The notes under the pieces: generated by a model
Seen by the model: only the letters and a program-made list of their open reading frames with translations
What the model was told of the DNA's origin: nothing
Database searches by the model: none
Shown: piece after piece, positions 1 to 8,617 of the stretch
How positions within the stretch are numbered: position 1 is the first letter of the stretch
Layout of the letters: every line of letters starts with the position of its first letter
Origin: VRUE01 sp963699215
GTDB taxonomy: Bacteria; Actinomycetota; Thermoleophilia; Solirubrobacterales; 70-9
NCBI GenBank assembly: GCA_963699215.1
Contig: OY969422.1
Coordinates: 2,294,001-2,358,000 of the forward strand
Length of the DNA: 64,000 bases
Direction: 5' to 3'
Translations under genes and position numbers: made by a program

Positions 1-2
1 CG

Positions 3-233
3 GGAAACAGCATCGACGTGCGCAAGCTGATGGGCTCGGTGCAGATGCCGGTCGACCTGGTCTGGGGAGCCCACGACCCCCTTCTCACCTCCGACGACAT
101 CGCGAGCGCTTCGCAACTGATGCAGGTCGTCGACCGCCTCGAGATCCCAGGCTGTTCGCACTGGCCCATGATCGAGGCACCCGAGCCTCTGAGTCGGTTC
201 ATCTCCTCCTCGGCCCAGCAGGTGTCCAGGTGA
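3..233 (+). CDS. Alpha/beta-hydrolase, C-terminal fragment
   Basis: Only the last 76 residues are inside the window; the gene enters from the left edge already in frame (G-N-S-I-D before the first GTG). WGAHDPLL fits the strand and turn that carry the catalytic Asp in alpha/beta-hydrolases, and GCSHWPMIEAPE fits the catalytic His loop followed by the final helix. The nucleophile elbow is outside the window, so the substrate cannot be judged. The stop overlaps the GTG start of the next gene (GTGA), which suggests co-translation with the membrane protein downstream. Confidence 0.75.
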   Translation, partial: GNSIDVRKLMGSVQMPVDLVWGAHDPLLTSDDIASASQLMQVVDRLEIPGCSHWPMIEAPEPLSRFISSSAQQVSR

Positions 234-1459
234 ACGAACGGCTGTTCAATCCCTTCGACGCCATCCCAATCCTGGGCGGCCTCGCAAATGTCAGGACCCG
301 CAGATTGCTCGCGGTCGTACCGGTCATGGTCGCCCTGCTGGTCAGCGTTGCCTTCCTCGACGGCACGCTCGGCGAGATCGGCGATTTCACGCCCGTCAGG
401 GACGCCCGCCTCGTGCTCGGCGCGGAGGACATCGGCTCTCCACCGGCATTCCCCCTGCTGCGCGACATCCCCAGTATGTGGCTTTTCGCCGCCATCGTGC
501 TCACCTTCCTGATCGTCCATCGTCAGTGGCGCCTGATGGCAGTGTGCGTCAGGGACCTGGAGCGTAACGGCGTGGTCGCTCCGCTCGATGAAGCCGAGCC
601 CTACTGGCTCCTGTCGCTGGGGCACCGGCTGTACCCCGGGGACGGCAGCGACCGCGACCCCCTGGACATGGTCATGCGACAAGCTCGCGAATATGTCGGC
701 TCGGTCGGCCTCAAGCTGACCTGGGTCTTTGCCATCTGCGCAGTGATAGGCACGGCTTGGGTCATGCTCGGCGAGTACCATTCTCTCTTCGAAGTCGTTG
801 CTCCGGACAGCCTCAGCGGAGCCCAGAGAGAGGCTTGGCTGGACCGCTGCTACGACGAATGGTGGGCGAGCTTCAACCATCCTCCCGGGGCAGTTGTCTA
901 CCTCGCTCTCAGCGCATTCGCGCTCTTCGTGATCATCATGCAGAACATCGTCGGCCTCGCCTGCAGCTACTTCGTATTCACCCTTCCCAAGGTGGCGAGA
1001 ATCGATGTCGATTGGCTCAACCGCGACGGGCTCTACGGCTGGCGGCCGATCGCCATGATCTTTCGCACTGTGTACTGGTCGCTGACGCTCCACGGGGCGA
1101 CGCTGGCCGTGATCCTGATCGCACTCGGACCCACCCATATGGAATGGATCGCGTGGCTGCTCGTAATCTGGTTGATCGTGGCCCCGATTTACATCGGAGG
1201 GTCGATCCGCACTTTTCGCAGGGTGGAACAGCTGGCGCGGGACCGTCGCCGAACGAAGATCGAGACGGAGATGCAGAGTGCGCGAGTCACCACCTCCAGC
1301 CCCTCGGAGGCATTGATGCCGTTCATGTTCGATCTGGACCGCACGGCCAAAGCCAGGATCCGGCCGCTCCGCCTCGGCAGATGGTCGTGGTCCTTCATGG
1401 CTGCCTCATATCTGTTCCCGGCTGCGGTCTTGATGGCCGAGCTCGTCGCCGCGACCTGA
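230..1459 (+). CDS. Integral membrane protein of unknown function
   Basis: 409 residues, not assigned to a family. Hydrophobic segments appear near residues 26-46, 83-98, 163-183, 220-250, two between 292 and 335, and 388-405, so about six or seven membrane spans are likely. A roughly 60-residue charged loop sits between spans two and three, and an Arg-rich cytoplasmic-looking stretch precedes the last span. The GTG start overlaps the stop of the upstream hydrolase by four bases, indicating translational coupling. No catalytic motif was recognised. Confidence 0.7.
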   Translation: MNERLFNPFDAIPILGGLANVRTRRLLAVVPVMVALLVSVAFLDGTLGEIGDFTPVRDARLVLGAEDIGSPPAFPLLRDIPSMWLFAAIVLTFLIVHRQWRLMAVCVRDLERNGVVAPLDEAEPYWLLSLGHRLYPGDGSDRDPLDMVMRQAREYVGSVGLKLTWVFAICAVIGTAWVMLGEYHSLFEVVAPDSLSGAQREAWLDRCYDEWWASFNHPPGAVVYLALSAFALFVIIMQNIVGLACSYFVFTLPKVARIDVDWLNRDGLYGWRPIAMIFRTVYWSLTLHGATLAVILIALGPTHMEWIAWLLVIWLIVAPIYIGGSIRTFRRVEQLARDRRRTKIETEMQSARVTTSSPSEALMPFMFDLDRTAKARIRPLRLGRWSWSFMAASYLFPAAVLMAELVAAT

Positions 1460-1485
1460 GCGAGCTCGGCTACCGTTTGGCGGCG

Positions 1486-1878
1486 ATGGTGGATCGGGTG
1501 AGTGTCGCGGCGTGGGTCGAGGGCTACGAGCGGGCCTGGCGGACCGCGGGCACCGACTCGCTCGCCGGGCTGTTCGCCGAGGACGCCAGCTACCGGATGT
1601 CTCCCTACGAGGAGCCGGTGCGGGGCCTCGAAGCGATCGCCGAGCTGTGGGAGCGCGAGCGGGTCGGGCCCGACGAGGAGTTCGAGATGAGCTCCGAGGT
1701 GGTCGCCGTCGACGGCGACACCGCGGTCGTCCGGGTCGAGGTCGCCTACGGGAGCGGGAGCGAGTACCGCGACCTCTGGCTGATTCGCTTCGACGCCGAG
1801 GGTCGCTGCCGCGAGTTCGAGGAGTGGCCCTTCTGGCCGGGCCAGGAGATGCCGACGACTACTCCCCCATCGCCTTGA
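1486..1878 (+). CDS. SnoaL-like / NTF2-fold protein
   Basis: 130 residues, the usual size of a single SnoaL-like (NTF2-superfamily) domain. The pattern is typical: an N-terminal helix (WVEGYERAWRTAG), LAGLFAEDASYRMSPYEEPVRG, which forms the pocket entrance, then alternating strands ending in DLWLIRFDAEGRCREFEEWPFWP. Such proteins act as small hydrolases, isomerases or ligand-binding domains; nothing here fixes which. ATG at 1486 is preferred; a GTG follows directly. The 3' end overlaps the convergent yjbQ gene by 20 bp. Confidence 0.75.
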   Translation: MVDRVSVAAWVEGYERAWRTAGTDSLAGLFAEDASYRMSPYEEPVRGLEAIAELWERERVGPDEEFEMSSEVVAVDGDTAVVRVEVAYGSGSEYRDLWLIRFDAEGRCREFEEWPFWPGQEMPTTTPPSP

Positions 1879-2320
1879 TCACGAGGCGCTTCGGCCGGCG
1901 ACCGTCGAACTCGCAGTAGAAGACCTGCTGCCAGGGGCCGAGGTCGAGGCGGCCGGCGGTGACCGGAACGATCGCCTGGTGGTGGACCAGCAGGTTCTTG
2001 AAGTGGGCGTCGCCGTTGTCCTCGCCACCGCGGTGGTGGCGGTAGTCGCGGCCCTCGGGCAGCAGCTCCTCCGCCACGTCGTTGGCCGGCGCCTTCCAAC
2101 TCGGCGGGGCGACCTTGTCGAGCCATTCCATGACGTCCTCGTGCAGGCCGGGCTCGTCGTCGTTGACCCAGACCCCGGCAGTGATGTGCATCGCCGAGAC
2201 GAGCACCATGCCCTCGTCGATGCCGGCCGCATCGACCGCCGCCTGCACCTCCTCGGTGATGCGGATCAGCTCGCGCCGCTCGGTGGTCTCGAAGGTCATG
2301 TAGGCGGTGTGGGTTTTCAT
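1859..2320 (-). CDS. yjbQ: YjbQ/UPF0047 family protein
   Basis: 153 residues, slightly longer than the roughly 130-140 typical for the family. Diagnostic stretches are SAMHITAGVWVNDDEPGLH, GDAHFKNLLVHHQAIVPV and GRLDLGPWQQVFYCEFDG, which carry the conserved His and acidic residues of the fold. Family members have been linked to secondary thiamine-phosphate synthase activity; whether that is the physiological role is unsettled. An Arg/Gly/Asp-rich insertion before GDAHFKN is typical of actinobacterial members. ATG at 2320 lies just upstream of the kinase gene end, same strand. Confidence 0.88.
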   Translation of the reverse strand: MKTHTAYMTFETTERRELIRITEEVQAAVDAAGIDEGMVLVSAMHITAGVWVNDDEPGLHEDVMEWLDKVAPPSWKAPANDVAEELLPEGRDYRHHRGGEDNGDAHFKNLLVHHQAIVPVTAGRLDLGPWQQVFYCEFDGRRPKRLVIKAMGE

Positions 2321-2329
2321 CGTCCTCCT

Positions 2330-3890
2330 TCAGCTCTGGGGGGTGCTGCAGACGGTGAAGCCGATCTCCTGGGCCAGTCGCTCGCGCAGCGCGTCCTCCG
2401 AGTCTCGCTGGTCGCGCGCCGCTTCGATCCCGGCCACGTCTTCTTCCTTGGCCGCCGCGAGCGCCTGCTTGTCGGTCGCGTAGACCCTTTTCTGCGCCTC
2501 AACGTATTCGTCGTAGAGACTGGCCAGCTTCCGCGGCGGCGTCAGCCTGCGCAGCTCGCGGACGCGCTCTCGGGCGAAACGGACGAGGGCGTCCGCGTAG
2601 AGGACGTCGGCCGAGTACTCCTTTTCATCGTCGTAGATCTCGGTGTAGCGGTCTTTGCTCTCCGCGCAGATCGCGTCGGCCTTTGCGATCAGCTGCGACT
2701 TCGTCAGCGGCTTGGGGGCGCTGTCCCGCTTGGCGGCCTGGCTCACCTTCGGGTCAGCGGCTGCGGTCGCGGCGATCGTCCCGTCCTGCGAGTCGCCGCC
2801 GCCTCCGAGCACGACCGCGGCGGCGACGATGCCGGCGATAGCGGCGAGGCCGGCGCCGAGGAGGATGCCGCGTCGCCGGCCGCCCGATCTCGCCGCCGGC
2901 TCGTCCTCCGGGGCGAGCCGGCGCGTGGCGGCGGTCGGCTCGGGCGTCCGCTCGGGCTCCACCGTCACCGTCACCGTCTCCCGCGTCGCCGCCGCGCCGG
3001 TCGCGACGGTGCGCTCCGGCAGATCCGGCCGCGAGCCGCTCAGCGCCGCGACGGCGGCGCGGCCGAGATCGCCGGCGGAGGGGTAGCGGTCGCCTGGCTG
3101 CTTCGACATCGCTCGGATGACGACGTCGTCGAGCGCCATCGGCACCTCGGTCGCGTGCAGCGAGGGTGCCGGCGGTGGGTCGTTGAGGTGGGCGTAGAGG
3201 CGAGCCGCCTCGCCGTCGCGCGGGTAGGGCACCTCCCCGCTCAGCAGCTTGAACAGCAGGCAGCCCAGCGCGTAGACGTCGGCGCGCGCGTCGACGGCGC
3301 CACCGGAGATCTGCTCCGGCGCGACGTAGTCGAGGGTGCCGACGAAGCGCCCGGTCTGGGTCAGGCCCGACTCGGTGGCGACGTTGCGGGCGACGCCGAA
3401 GTCGGTGATGTAGGCGTGGTCCCCGTCGCCGGTGTCGCCGAGCAGCACGTTGGCCGGCTTGACGTCTCGGTGGACGAGGCCGGCAGCGTGGATCGCGTCG
3501 AGGCCGTTGCCGACCTGGGCGATCAGCGCCGCAGCCACTGCCGGCGCCAGCCGGCCCTCGCGCGTCAGCCGCCTTCCCAAGTCGGAGCCGGAGACGTAGC
3601 GCATCGCTATGAAGGGGATGCCGTCCTCTTCCCCGGCCGCGTAGATCGGCACCACGTTGGGGTGCTCGATCGAGGCGGCGATCCTCGACTCCTCGGCGAA
3701 GCGGCGGGCGAAGACCTCGTCGGTCGCCGCCTCCGGCGCGATCAGCTTCAGCGCGACTCGCCGCTCGAGGCCCGGCTCGAGCGCCAGGTAGAGGATCGCC
3801 CATGCCGCCGCGACCGAGGCTCCGCTCGATCCTGTAGCCGGCGAACTCGTCGTCGGCTGACAGATCGATCCAGCCATCTCCCCGTTCCAT
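2330..3890 (-). CDS. Membrane-anchored Ser/Thr protein kinase (one frameshift)
   Basis: Hanks-type kinase. The N-terminus (EFAGYRIERSLGRGGMG, the Gly-rich loop) is in one frame and the remainder in another, with a one-base shift near 3797. The shift falls between the Gly loop and LYLALEPG, so a sequencing error is more likely than a real break. Then come the VALKLI lysine, HRDVKPAN catalytic loop, DFGVARN, and APEQISG. After a Pro/Thr/Arg-rich linker there is one membrane span (GILLGAGLAAIAGIVAAAVV) and an extracellular helical domain of about 115 residues bounded by two Cys (DAICAES ... FTVCS). No PASTA repeats are present. That outer domain resembles the exported protein at 46753-47232. Confidence 0.9.
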
Positions 3891-4000
3891 GCCCGGACTC
3901 TAGCCCGGCCGCGGGGGTCGGGCGCCCACTGCCAAAAGCCCTGCACCCTTAACCCAGGCTCCCCGGGGCGCCACCGGTGCCGCAATAGAATCGGAAGCAG

Positions 4001-4777
4001 ATGAAACGCCTCGCACTCATCGGATTGCTGCTTGCCGTGCCGTTCTTCTGCGCCGGGATCGCCGTCGCCGAGCTCTCCAAGGAGGAAAACCTGCTGGTCT
4101 CCTTCAACGGGCGAATCTTCCCCCACCACCTGCCCCGCGACCGGGACGCTCCGGTCGAGGTCAGCCTCACTGGCCAGGTGAAAACCACCGACGGAAGCCG
4201 CCCGCCGCAGCTGCGCCAGATCTCGATCGCGGTCAACCGCTACGGCCGGCTCTCCACCGAGGGACTGCCCACCTGCCGCCCCGGTCTGCTCGAGGCGACG
4301 GACCCGCGCCTCGCCCGCGCCCGTTGCGGCCCGGCACTCGTCGGTCACGGCCGGTTCGAGGCCCACCTCGAGTTCCCCGATCTGGCACCGTTCCCGGCGA
4401 CTGGCACCATGCTCGCCTTCAACGGCAGGGCGCACGGAAAGCGGGCGATCTTCCTCCACATCCACGGCTCGAACCCGGTCGAGATCACCGTCATCCTCAC
4501 CTTCCAGATCCACCACCTGCGCCAGGGCAAGTTCGGGACGGTCTTCACCGCCAAGATCCCCCGCATCGCCGCCGACCTCGGCTACGTCACCGACATCTCG
4601 CTCTTCTTCGGCCGCAAGTACCGCTACCAGGGCGAGCAGCGCAGCTTCATCAGCGCCCGTTGCGCCGCTCCCGCCGGCTTCCCGGGCGCCCTCTTCTCCT
4701 TCGCCCGCGGCACCTTCGTCTTCGCCGACGGCAAGCGTCTGACCAGCACGCTCGCCCGCGACTGCCTGGTCCGCTAG
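4001..4777 (+). CDS. Exported protein of unknown function
   Basis: 258 residues with a clear signal peptide (MKRLALIGLLLAVPFFCAGIAVAE). The mature part looks beta-rich, with paired Cys (TCRPG, ARCGPAL, ARCAAP, RDCLV) suggesting extracellular disulfides. I do not recognise a named domain; proteins of this kind recur in Thermoleophilia. It is divergent from the kinase gene, with about 110 bp between the two starts that must hold both promoters. Confidence 0.7.
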   Translation: MKRLALIGLLLAVPFFCAGIAVAELSKEENLLVSFNGRIFPHHLPRDRDAPVEVSLTGQVKTTDGSRPPQLRQISIAVNRYGRLSTEGLPTCRPGLLEATDPRLARARCGPALVGHGRFEAHLEFPDLAPFPATGTMLAFNGRAHGKRAIFLHIHGSNPVEITVILTFQIHHLRQGKFGTVFTAKIPRIAADLGYVTDISLFFGRKYRYQGEQRSFISARCAAPAGFPGALFSFARGTFVFADGKRLTSTLARDCLVR

Positions 4778-4811
4778 CCGTCCCTGCCTGCGGACGGCCG
4801 CCTCCGCGGCC
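4777..4811 (+). terminator. Hairpins after the exported-protein gene
   Basis: Directly at the stop codon, GCCGTCC (4777-4783) pairs with GGACGGC (4792-4798), and an overlapping GGCCGC/GCGGCC hairpin follows (4796-4811). There is no T-run, so this is a candidate factor-assisted or weak intrinsic terminator only. Confidence 0.4.
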
Positions 4812-4868
4812 TTCGATCAATCGTCCGCGACCCTTGCGTTCCGCCGAAAACTGCCGATGTAGGGAGCC

Positions 4869-6098
4869 ATGTTTGCGCTTGGCTGGAGATCGGCCGTGGG
4901 GCCGACCGTCTTCGCGTTGATGGCGATCGCGCTGCTCGTCTACGACCACCTGAACCAGCGCGTTCCCGCGCTCGTCTTCTGGCTGACGCTAGGGTTGATC
5001 GTCGCCGTCTTCTCGCGCATGATCGACACCGTGCGCAAGCAGTCGACCGAGCTGGAGTGGCACGAGGAGAGCGCGCGCAGTGACCATGTCACCGGCCTCG
5101 AGAACAGGCAGAGGCTGGAGGCCGACATCGCAGCTGCGGTCCAGGCGGGGACGGGCAGCCACGTACTGGTCCTGTTCGAGCTCGACGGCCTGCAGGCATA
5201 CAACGACCGCTTCGGCTTCGCCGCCGGCGACGAGCTGCTGCGCCGCTTTGCCGCCAACCTCGTCGCCTCAGCCGCGCCGCTGGGAGGCACCGCCTATCGC
5301 AGCGACGGCGGGCGATTCGCCGCCCTGGCGCCGGCCGGCGGCACCCAGCTGGGCGAGATGGTGCTGGCTGCGACGGCGTCGCTGCAGGGCGACGGCGGCG
5401 ACTTCTCGCTCGGCACGACTTACGGCGAGGCGGCGATCCCGGAGGAGGCCGAGGACGCGACGCTCGCCCTGCGGGTCGCCGGGCAGCGGCTCACGGCGCA
5501 CAAGCAGCGCCAGCATCGCTCGGCGAGACGGCAGGCGCACGCCGTGCTGATCGCCGCGCTGAGCGCGCGCCGGCCCGACCTGCGCGACCACCTGCGCGTC
5601 GTCGCCTACCGCGCGATCGCGCTGGGGCGCCGGCTAGGCATGGATCGCGAGGCGATCGACGACGTCGCCCTCGCCGCCGAGCTGCAGGACGTGGGGCTGC
5701 TCGCCGTCCCCGAGTCCGTCCTCGAAAAGGAGCGCCTCGACGAAGTCGAGCGGGCGATCGTGCGCAGCCACACCGCCGAGGGAGCCAGGATCGTCTCCGC
5801 CGCCCCCGGCCTGGCCACAGTCGCTCGGCTCGTGCGCTCCAGCGCCGAGCACTTCGACGGCAGCGGCTACCCGGACGGCCTCGCCGGCGACTCGATCCCG
5901 CTGGGGTCGCGGGTGATCGCCGTCTCGGTGGCCTTCGCGGCTATGACCGAGCGGCGGCCCTACCGGGACCCGATCGCTCCCGACGAAGCGCTGGCCGAGC
6001 TGCGCCGTAGCTCCGGCAGCCAGTTCGACCCGCGCGTCGTCGAGGCTCTCGCCGTGGACCTGGCCGAAGAGGCCGTCCCGGCGATGGCGCCTGCCTAG
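4869..6098 (+). CDS. Membrane GGDEF-HD-GYP protein with degenerate active sites
   Basis: 409 residues. Two N-terminal membrane segments (about 8-25 and 32-52) are followed by a GGDEF-like domain (DHVTGLENRQRLEAD ... LLRRFAANLVA) and an HD-GYP-like domain (about 230-400). Both signatures are altered: the GGDEF loop reads SDGGRFAAL, and the HD-GYP metal motif that is normally HDIGK reads LQDVGLL, although EHFDGSGYPDGL and PYRDPIAPDEAL are kept. I infer a c-di-GMP sensor or scaffold rather than an active cyclase or phosphodiesterase. ATG 4869 follows AGGGAGCC. The stop overlaps the convergent lipoprotein gene by 4 bp. Confidence 0.85.
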   Translation: MFALGWRSAVGPTVFALMAIALLVYDHLNQRVPALVFWLTLGLIVAVFSRMIDTVRKQSTELEWHEESARSDHVTGLENRQRLEADIAAAVQAGTGSHVLVLFELDGLQAYNDRFGFAAGDELLRRFAANLVASAAPLGGTAYRSDGGRFAALAPAGGTQLGEMVLAATASLQGDGGDFSLGTTYGEAAIPEEAEDATLALRVAGQRLTAHKQRQHRSARRQAHAVLIAALSARRPDLRDHLRVVAYRAIALGRRLGMDREAIDDVALAAELQDVGLLAVPESVLEKERLDEVERAIVRSHTAEGARIVSAAPGLATVARLVRSSAEHFDGSGYPDGLAGDSIPLGSRVIAVSVAFAAMTERRPYRDPIAPDEALAELRRSSGSQFDPRVVEALAVDLAEEAVPAMAPA

Positions 6099-6478
6099 GG
6101 CGCGTATTCTTCCGCGGACTTTTCGGCTTCTTCGATGCCCTTCTGGGCCTCTTCCTTGCCCTTTTCGATCCCCTTCTGGGCTTCTTCCTTGCCCTTTTCG
6201 ATTCCCTTCTGCGCTTCTTCGGTGCCCTTGTTGACGCCGCCCTTGGTTTCTTCTTCTGCCTTTTCGAAGCCCTTCTTCACTTCTTCCTTGGCCTTGTCGA
6301 TCCCCTGCTGCGCTTCTTCGGTGCCCTTTTCGATCCGTTCCTGAATCTCGCTGGTGCTGTCGCCGTCGCCGTCGCCCCCACAGCCCGACCAGGCGACACC
6401 GGCGACACCGATCGATAGAGCGACCAGGAGCGCCGGAGCGCGCCGCGCCCACCTTCGCCTCAAACCTTCAACCGACAC
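6095..6478 (-). CDS. Putative lipoprotein with 11-residue coiled-coil repeats
   Basis: 127 residues: an Arg-rich start, a hydrophobic segment (LLVALSIGVAGVAWSGC) whose Cys could be lipidated although the lipobox is not canonical, a short acidic linker, then a long Lys/Glu/Gln segment built on an 11-residue period (KGIEKGKEEAQ and variants, at least eight units). Eleven-residue repeats of this kind form helical rods on the membrane. The last three units are nearly identical in DNA, implying recent tandem duplication. Function unknown. Confidence 0.75.
   Translation of the reverse strand: MSVEGLRRRWARRAPALLVALSIGVAGVAWSGCGGDGDGDSTSEIQERIEKGTEEAQQGIDKAKEEVKKGFEKAEEETKGGVNKGTEEAQKGIEKGKEEAQKGIEKGKEEAQKGIEEAEKSAEEYAP
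6130..6345 (-). repeat. 33-bp tandem repeats coding 11-residue units
   Basis: Tandem 33-bp units on the minus strand, period equal to 11 codons. The units between about 6130 and 6225 are almost identical at DNA level; those beyond 6225 have diverged. This is an in-frame coding minisatellite. Confidence 0.8.
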
Positions 6479-6514
6479 ATCGACTCCTCTCGTTGGTGAA
6501 CGGACACGAATAGA

Positions 6515-7900
6515 TCAATCTTCGCGCAGAAAACGGCGGATCTCCGCCACTGCGGGCGAGCGATACGGAAAATAGAGACTCGAGGCGTGGCCGCGAGTCG
6601 GCACCACGTAGAGGCGCGAGCGCGGGAAGCGCGCCATCGTCTGCTGTGCCTCGACCACCGACGTTATGCCGTCGAGCTGCCCGGCGACGATCAGGGTCGG
6701 AAAGCTCTGCGGCGCCTGCCAGCCGGCTGGAACGGGTGGCTCCAGGCCACCGGCGGGGGGCGCGGGCCAGGTCAGGCAGTTGGTCAGATGGGCGGCCGAG
6801 GAGAGCAGGTACTCGCTGCGGCCGAAGGGGGCGAAGTGGTCGGCCGGCAGCCGCTGGGTCGCGGCCGTCAGCTGGCGGATCCGCTCGCCAGTCGGGGCCA
6901 GCGGATCCCAGAGCAGCGGATAGTCGTTGCACTCGACCGCGATCTCCAGGCCATACGAGAATTCCCTGAGGTCGCCGTGGCCAGCGGGCCCGAGAGCGAT
7001 CAGGCGATCGAGGCGGCGCGGCTCGCCGTGCAGGAAGCGTCGAACCCCGTCGTCGAGGCTCAGGTAGGAGCGCGGGGCGAGGGTGCCCGCTCCGAGCAGG
7101 AAGCGGATCAGACCCTCGGTCGAGCGGCGGCGGGCATGGAAGCGGCGCACCGCGTGAGCGAGGCGCGCGACGGCGTCGCCCGAGCAGACAGGAGAGTGGC
7201 GGCAGGCGATGCCCAGGGCGCGGCGGGCGGCGGGCAGGAGAGTGCGGTAGTAGGGGTCGTCCGCCGGAAAGGCCGAGTCGAGGACCAGGCCGCGCAGACG
7301 GGAGGGGTAGCGAACGGCGAAGGCCTGCCCGAGCAGGGTCGCGTAGGAGTCGCCGTAGAAGTACACCCTCCCTACGCCGAGCGCCTGGCGAACCGCGTCG
7401 AGGTCGTGCGCGGTTTCCGCCGTCGTGTAGGCGGCGTAGCGGGGGCCGAGCCGGTTCGCGCACTCGCCGATGGCGATGCCTTCCTGGGTGAGGCCCCGCT
7501 GCAACGCGGGGCAGTCGACCACGCCGGAGCGGCCGGTGCCGCGCGCGTCGACGAAGACGAGCTCGCGTCGGCGCAGCAACGGCGCGAGGACAGCATTGAG
7601 CGAGCGGACGAAGGGGGCAGCGGTCGAGGAGTATCCGGGCCCGCCGTCGACCGCGAGGATCGTGCCCAGCGAGCGGTGCTTGCGGTCGGAGCGCGGGCGC
7701 ACGGCGAAGGCGATCCGGGTCGAGCCCAGGGAGGGGTCGGCGCGGCGCAGCGGTACGGCGATCTCGCCGCAGCGCAGAGGTCGCTTCGCACCGAGGTCGC
7801 AGCGGTGCAGCTCGACGGAAGCGCCCGCACTCGGCGCGAGGAGCGCCGCGGCGACGGCGAGCCCGAGCGCCGGCGGTCCGAGAGAACGCAGCGCCTTCAT
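6515..7900 (-). CDS. Exported alpha/beta-hydrolase, tripeptidyl-aminopeptidase-like
   Basis: 461 residues starting at ATG 7900, with a signal peptide (MKALRSLGPPALGLAVAAALL...AGA). Domain order matches the S33 TAP-like family: oxyanion region DGGPGYSS, FVDARGTGRSG, nucleophile elbow YGDSYAT (Ser), acid in AGQLDGITS, and catalytic His in TRGHASSLY near the C-terminus. Paired Cys in the cap region (CPAL/GECAN, CRHSPVC, CNDY/TNCLT) suit an exported enzyme. Likely releases N-terminal peptides outside the cell. Starts are divergent from the PhzF-like gene with only 36 bp between, so promoters must overlap. Confidence 0.88.
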   Translation of the reverse strand: MKALRSLGPPALGLAVAAALLAPSAGASVELHRCDLGAKRPLRCGEIAVPLRRADPSLGSTRIAFAVRPRSDRKHRSLGTILAVDGGPGYSSTAAPFVRSLNAVLAPLLRRRELVFVDARGTGRSGVVDCPALQRGLTQEGIAIGECANRLGPRYAAYTTAETAHDLDAVRQALGVGRVYFYGDSYATLLGQAFAVRYPSRLRGLVLDSAFPADDPYYRTLLPAARRALGIACRHSPVCSGDAVARLAHAVRRFHARRRSTEGLIRFLLGAGTLAPRSYLSLDDGVRRFLHGEPRRLDRLIALGPAGHGDLREFSYGLEIAVECNDYPLLWDPLAPTGERIRQLTAATQRLPADHFAPFGRSEYLLSSAAHLTNCLTWPAPPAGGLEPPVPAGWQAPQSFPTLIVAGQLDGITSVVEAQQTMARFPRSRLYVVPTRGHASSLYFPYRSPAVAEIRRFLRED

Positions 7901-7936
7901 TACCTCAAGGTAGCCGACCGACCTAAGATCGCTCGG

Positions 7937-8617
7937 GTGCCGACCCTTCACGTCCTCCGCGTCTTCGTCAACGAGGACGGCGAGTGGGGCAATCCCCTCG
8001 GCGTCTTCCTCGACGGCGGCGAGGTGCCGGAGCCGCAGCGCCAGCGCATCGCCGCCGAGCTGGGGCTGAGCGAGACCGTCTTCGTCGACGACCGCGCCGC
8101 CGGGCGGCTGCGCATCCACACGCCCGAGGTGGAGCTTCCCTTCGCCGGCCACCCCACCGTCGGGGTGGCCTGGTTGCTGGCGAGCGAAGGCTCTCCGGCG
8201 GAGGCGCTTGCGACCCGTGCCGGCGAGGTTGGCGTTCGCTATACCGACGACGCAACCTACGTCGCCGCTCCTCCCGAGTGGACACCGTCGTTCGAGTACC
8301 GGCAGCTCACCACCCCGGCCGAAGTGCGGGTCCTCTCAGCCGGGGCGCAGCGCACCAACGCCTACGCCTGGGCCTGGATCGACGAGGCGGCCGGGACGAT
8401 CCGCGCCCGCTCCTTCGTCCCCCAGGCGGGCATCGCCGAGGACGAGGCGACCGGCTCCGCCGCCCTCGCCCTCTGCGCCCAGCTCGGCCGACCGCTCACG
8501 ATCCACCAGGGCCGCGGCTCGGTCCTGGTCTGCCGCCCGCTCGCCGACGGCCGGGTAGAGGTGGGCGGCAAGGTCACCCTTGCCGAGACCCGCGACTTCC
8601 CGCTCGAATGCGCTTAG
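7937..8617 (+). CDS. PhzF-family isomerase-like protein
   Basis: 226 residues from GTG 7937. PhzF/diaminopimelate-epimerase fold signatures: NPLGVFLDG, LSETVFV (the Glu equivalent to the PhzF catalytic acid), ELPFAGHPTVGVAWLL and IAEDEATGSAALALC. The family usually has 260-300 residues, so this is a short member. The phenazine function cannot be assumed; most PhzF-like proteins have unknown substrates. Its 3' end overlaps the convergent DUF1330 gene by 4 bp. Confidence 0.85.
   Translation: MPTLHVLRVFVNEDGEWGNPLGVFLDGGEVPEPQRQRIAAELGLSETVFVDDRAAGRLRIHTPEVELPFAGHPTVGVAWLLASEGSPAEALATRAGEVGVRYTDDATYVAAPPEWTPSFEYRQLTTPAEVRVLSAGAQRTNAYAWAWIDEAAGTIRARSFVPQAGIAEDEATGSAALALCAQLGRPLTIHQGRGSVLVCRPLADGRVEVGGKVTLAETRDFPLECA

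Noticed and set aside
1979..3952. Long plus-strand open frame of 657 codons over the kinase gene
   Set aside because: Antisense shadow of a high-GC gene: Arg/Val/Gly/Ala-rich, no domains, while the opposite strand holds full kinase motifs.
6130..6345. Regular 33-bp repeats resembling a CRISPR array
   Set aside because: Units are contiguous without unique spacers and translate as an 11-residue coiled-coil period in an intact reading frame; no cas genes are in the window.
6587..7936. Plus-strand frame upstream of the PhzF-like gene
   Set aside because: It is the antisense of the TAP-like hydrolase; only the part from GTG 7937 has PhzF homology.
7937..8617. PhzF-like gene as part of a phenazine cluster
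   Set aside because: No other phenazine genes are nearby and the family is broad.
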